In this document: positions 5,493-7,037 of the stretch, in pieces
Layout: each line of letters begins with the position of its first letter
Numbering within the stretch: position 1 is the stretch's first letter
NCBI GenBank assembly: GCA_945861845.1
Contig: CAMAWS010000166.1
Coordinates: 1-7,037, forward strand
Length of the DNA stretch: 7,037 nt
Source: Candidatus Sulfopaludibacter sp. SbA3
GTDB lineage: Bacteria > Acidobacteriota > Terriglobia > 20CM-2-55-15
Direction of reading: 5' to 3'
Notes under the pieces: model-generated
Told to the model about the DNA's origin: nothing
Database searches by the model: none
The model's input: only the letters and a program-made list of their open reading frames with translations
Translations under genes and position numbers: made by a program

Positions 5493-6905
5493 TTAAAACT
5501 CGGCGTTCTTTGGAGTGCGCGGGAACGGGATGACGTCCCGAATGTTGGCCATGCCGGTGGCGTAAATGATCGTGCGCTCGAAGCCCAGGCCAAAGCCGGC
5601 GTGCGGAACGGTGCCGTACCGGCGCAAATCGCGATACCACCAATAGTCCTCTTTTCGAAGTTCCTTCTCCTCGAGTCGTTGGTCCAGGACTTCGATGCGT
5701 TCCTCGCGCTGGCTGCCGCCAATAATCTCGCCGATCCCCGGGGCAAGCACGTCCATCGCCGCCACAGTCTTGCCGTCGTCATTGAGGCGCATATAGAAGG
5801 CCTTGATTTCCCGCGGATAGTTCATCACCACCACGGGGCGATTCACCAGTTCCTCGGCAAGGTAACGCTCGTGTTCGCTCTGCATGTCGATGCCCCATTT
5901 CACCGGGAACTCGAATTTCCGGCCTTTGGCAACGGCCTTCTCGAGCGCCTCAATGGCATCCGTATAGGTCATGCGCTCGAAGCTCGACGAAACGAACTTT
6001 TCCAGCCGCTCAATACACGTCCTGTCAATGCGCTCCGCGAAGAAACGCATATCGTCACCGCGTTCGTTGAGCACTGTCCTGAACAGATACTTCAGGAAGT
6101 CCTCTGCGAGGTCTGCATTGTCGCTGAGATTGGCAAATGCAATCTCGGGTTCGATCATCCAGAACTCGGCGAGATGGCGTGATGTATTGCTGTTCTCGGC
6201 GCGAAACGTCGGACCAAACGTGTAGACCTTCGACAAGGCATGACAGTAAGTCTCGACGTTGAGCTGACCCGACACGGTAAGGTGGGCCTCCCGGCCAAAG
6301 AAGTCCTGGGCGAAATCCACGCCGCCGGCCGGATTGCGCGGCGGGGTCAGCATGTCGAGCGTGCTCACACGAAACATTTCGCCCGCGCCTTCGCAGTCAT
6401 TTGCAGTAATGATCGGCGTATGCACCCAGAAGAATCCGTGCTCATGAAAATAGCGATGAACCGCCATCGAAAGGCAGTGACGCACGCGCGCCACGGCGCC
6501 GAACGTGTTTGTGCGAACGCGCAGGTGGGCCACCGTCCGCAGATATTCAAAGGTGTGCTGCTTGGGCTGCACAGGGTAAGTGTCGGGATCATCCACGAAG
6601 CCAAGCACCTTGATCGCCGAGGCCTTGAGTTCCAGGGCCTGCCCCTTGCCCTGACTCGCCACGAACTCGCCTTCGCACTCCACCGAGCAACCGGCAGTCA
6701 ACTTGAGCACTTCGCTGTCGTAATTTGGGAGTTCTTTGGGAGCCACCACCTGCAGCGGATCGAAGCACGAGCCGTCGCTGACGTGGACGAAACTCATGCC
6801 GGCCTTGGAATCCCGGCGAGTGCGGACCCAGCCCCTGATAATTCCCTGCGAGCCGATATGTGTGACGGAATTGGCAAGCGCATCGGCAATGGAAGTGTGT
6901 TTCAT
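5493..6905 (-). CDS. asnS: Asparaginyl-tRNA synthetase
   Basis: The enzyme attaches asparagine to tRNA-Asn using ATP, in the cytoplasm. The 470-residue product fits the bacterial class IIb family (about 466 in E. coli) and appears collinear with it throughout. Residues 19-101 are the OB-fold anticodon-binding domain ([22 protein letters not shown]). Around 153-167 is the motif 1 region ([15 protein letters not shown]). Motif 2 starts at 234 ([21 protein letters not shown] is in place from there) and motif 3 is GFGLGFER at 437-444. SGQLN and [15 protein letters not shown] are typical active-site segments, and it ends [10 protein letters not shown]. The ATG at 6905 is chosen because it aligns with the family N-terminus; an in-frame TTG at 6941 would add 12 unsupported residues. 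No Shine-Dalgarno sequence is seen, and a -10-like box lies just 6 nt upstream, so a leaderless message is possible. No missing catalytic residue was noticed. Confidence 0.97.
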   Translation of the reverse strand: MKHTSIADALANSVTHIGSQGIIRGWVRTRRDSKAGMSFVHVSDGSCFDPLQVVAPKELPNYDSEVLKLTAGCSVECEGEFVASQGKGQALELKASAIKVLGFVDDPDTYPVQPKQHTFEYLRTVAHLRVRTNTFGAVARVRHCLSMAVHRYFHEHGFFWVHTPIITANDCEGAGEMFRVSTLDMLTPPRNPAGGVDFAQDFFGREAHLTVSGQLNVETYCHALSKVYTFGPTFRAENSNTSRHLAEFWMIEPEIAFANLSDNADLAEDFLKYLFRTVLNERGDDMRFFAERIDRTCIERLEKFVSSSFERMTYTDAIEALEKAVAKGRKFEFPVKWGIDMQSEHERYLAEELVNRPVVVMNYPREIKAFYMRLNDDGKTVAAMDVLAPGIGEIIGGSQREERIEVLDQRLEEKELRKEDYWWYRDLRRYGTVPHAGFGLGFERTIIYATGMANIRDVIPFPRTPKNAEF

Positions 6906-6911
6906 GGCGTC

Positions 6912-6941
6912 AGTATGAGAACTCTCGATTGGAGCAGGCAA
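6912..6941 (-). promoter_or_regulatory. Candidate asnS promoter positioned for a leaderless transcript
   Basis: TTGCCT (6941-6936) and CATACT (6917-6912) each match four of six consensus bases and are 18 bp apart on the minus strand. Only six bases, GACGCC, separate the -10 box from ATG 6905, so transcription would start at or beside the A of the ATG. The lack of any Shine-Dalgarno sequence fits this, but the match is modest. Confidence 0.3.
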
Positions 6942-6991
6942 GTGTTTTTGGTCGCGGAAGGGATTTTGAAATTGGACGAATCCTGCACCTT

Positions 6992-7015
6992 AAATCCTGA
7001 AATCCGAAATATCCA
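6992..7015. repeat. Three imperfect 8-bp tandem units upstream of asnS
   Basis: The plus strand reads AAATCCTG, AAATCCGA, AAATATCC. They lie between two copies of AATTGGAC (6970-6977 and 7015-7022), the second of which overlaps the 10-bp palindrome TCCAATTGGA (7012-7021). They could be a degraded simple repeat or remnants of a regulatory site. No gene is convincingly seen in 6906-7037. Confidence 0.35.
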
Positions 7016-7037
7016 ATTGGACTGGCATCCTCTGGAT

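Noticed and set aside
5601..6182. A 193-codon open frame on the plus strand opposite asnS.
   Set aside because: Fully antisense to asnS, whose identity is certain; no domain is recognised.
6906..6941. An upstream TTG start for asnS adding 12 residues ([12 protein letters not shown]).
   Set aside because: No Shine-Dalgarno sequence precedes it, and family N-termini align with the ATG at 6905.
6903..7037. An open minus-strand frame from the right edge that ends in a TGA overlapping the asnS ATG (ATGA), as if an upstream gene were coupled to asnS.
   Set aside because: A second frame is also open from the edge almost as far, the sequence contains simple repeats, and neither translation resembles a protein C-terminus. 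Sequence to the right of the window would decide it.

Overview
This window looks like a chromosomal segment of an Acidobacteriota bacterium, probably of the Solibacter/Bryobacter type. The taxonomic guess is inference. It rests on a very large Oar-like TonB-dependent receptor with an N-terminal carboxypeptidase-regulatory-like domain, a second such gene directly downstream, and the moderately high GC content. All supported genes lie on the minus strand, so the window reads from right to left in transcription order.

In transcription order the layout is as follows. (1) asnS, asparaginyl-tRNA synthetase, 6905 to 5493, complete and strongly conserved. (2) A 54-residue CxxC...HxxC zinc-finger-like protein, 5403 to 5239, starting at TTG behind a strong Shine-Dalgarno sequence. 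It is below the usual ORF length cutoff. (3) A 10-codon ORF, 5153 to 5121, with a strong Shine-Dalgarno sequence. It is in the same frame as the next gene and separated from it only by a TAA codon and eight further codons. (4) A small HExxH putative zinc metallopeptidase, 5096 to 4590. (5) An Oar-like TonB-dependent outer-membrane receptor of 1307 residues, 4315 to 392. (6) The first 45 codons of a second, paralogous receptor, 137 to 1, which runs off the left edge.

The genes do not form an obvious single pathway. asnS is housekeeping. The zinc-finger protein and the metallopeptidase are uncharacterised small genes. The two receptors are a tandem outer-membrane uptake pair of the kind that is expanded in Acidobacteriota. 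No mobile element, CRISPR array, tRNA or rRNA was seen.

The intergenic regions hold candidate promoters, a long perfect-arm stem-loop (327-371) with a degenerate relative upstream of the first receptor, and a possible leaderless start for asnS. The points most worth following up are the stop-interrupted 5' end of the metallopeptidase gene and the unlisted small zinc-finger gene.
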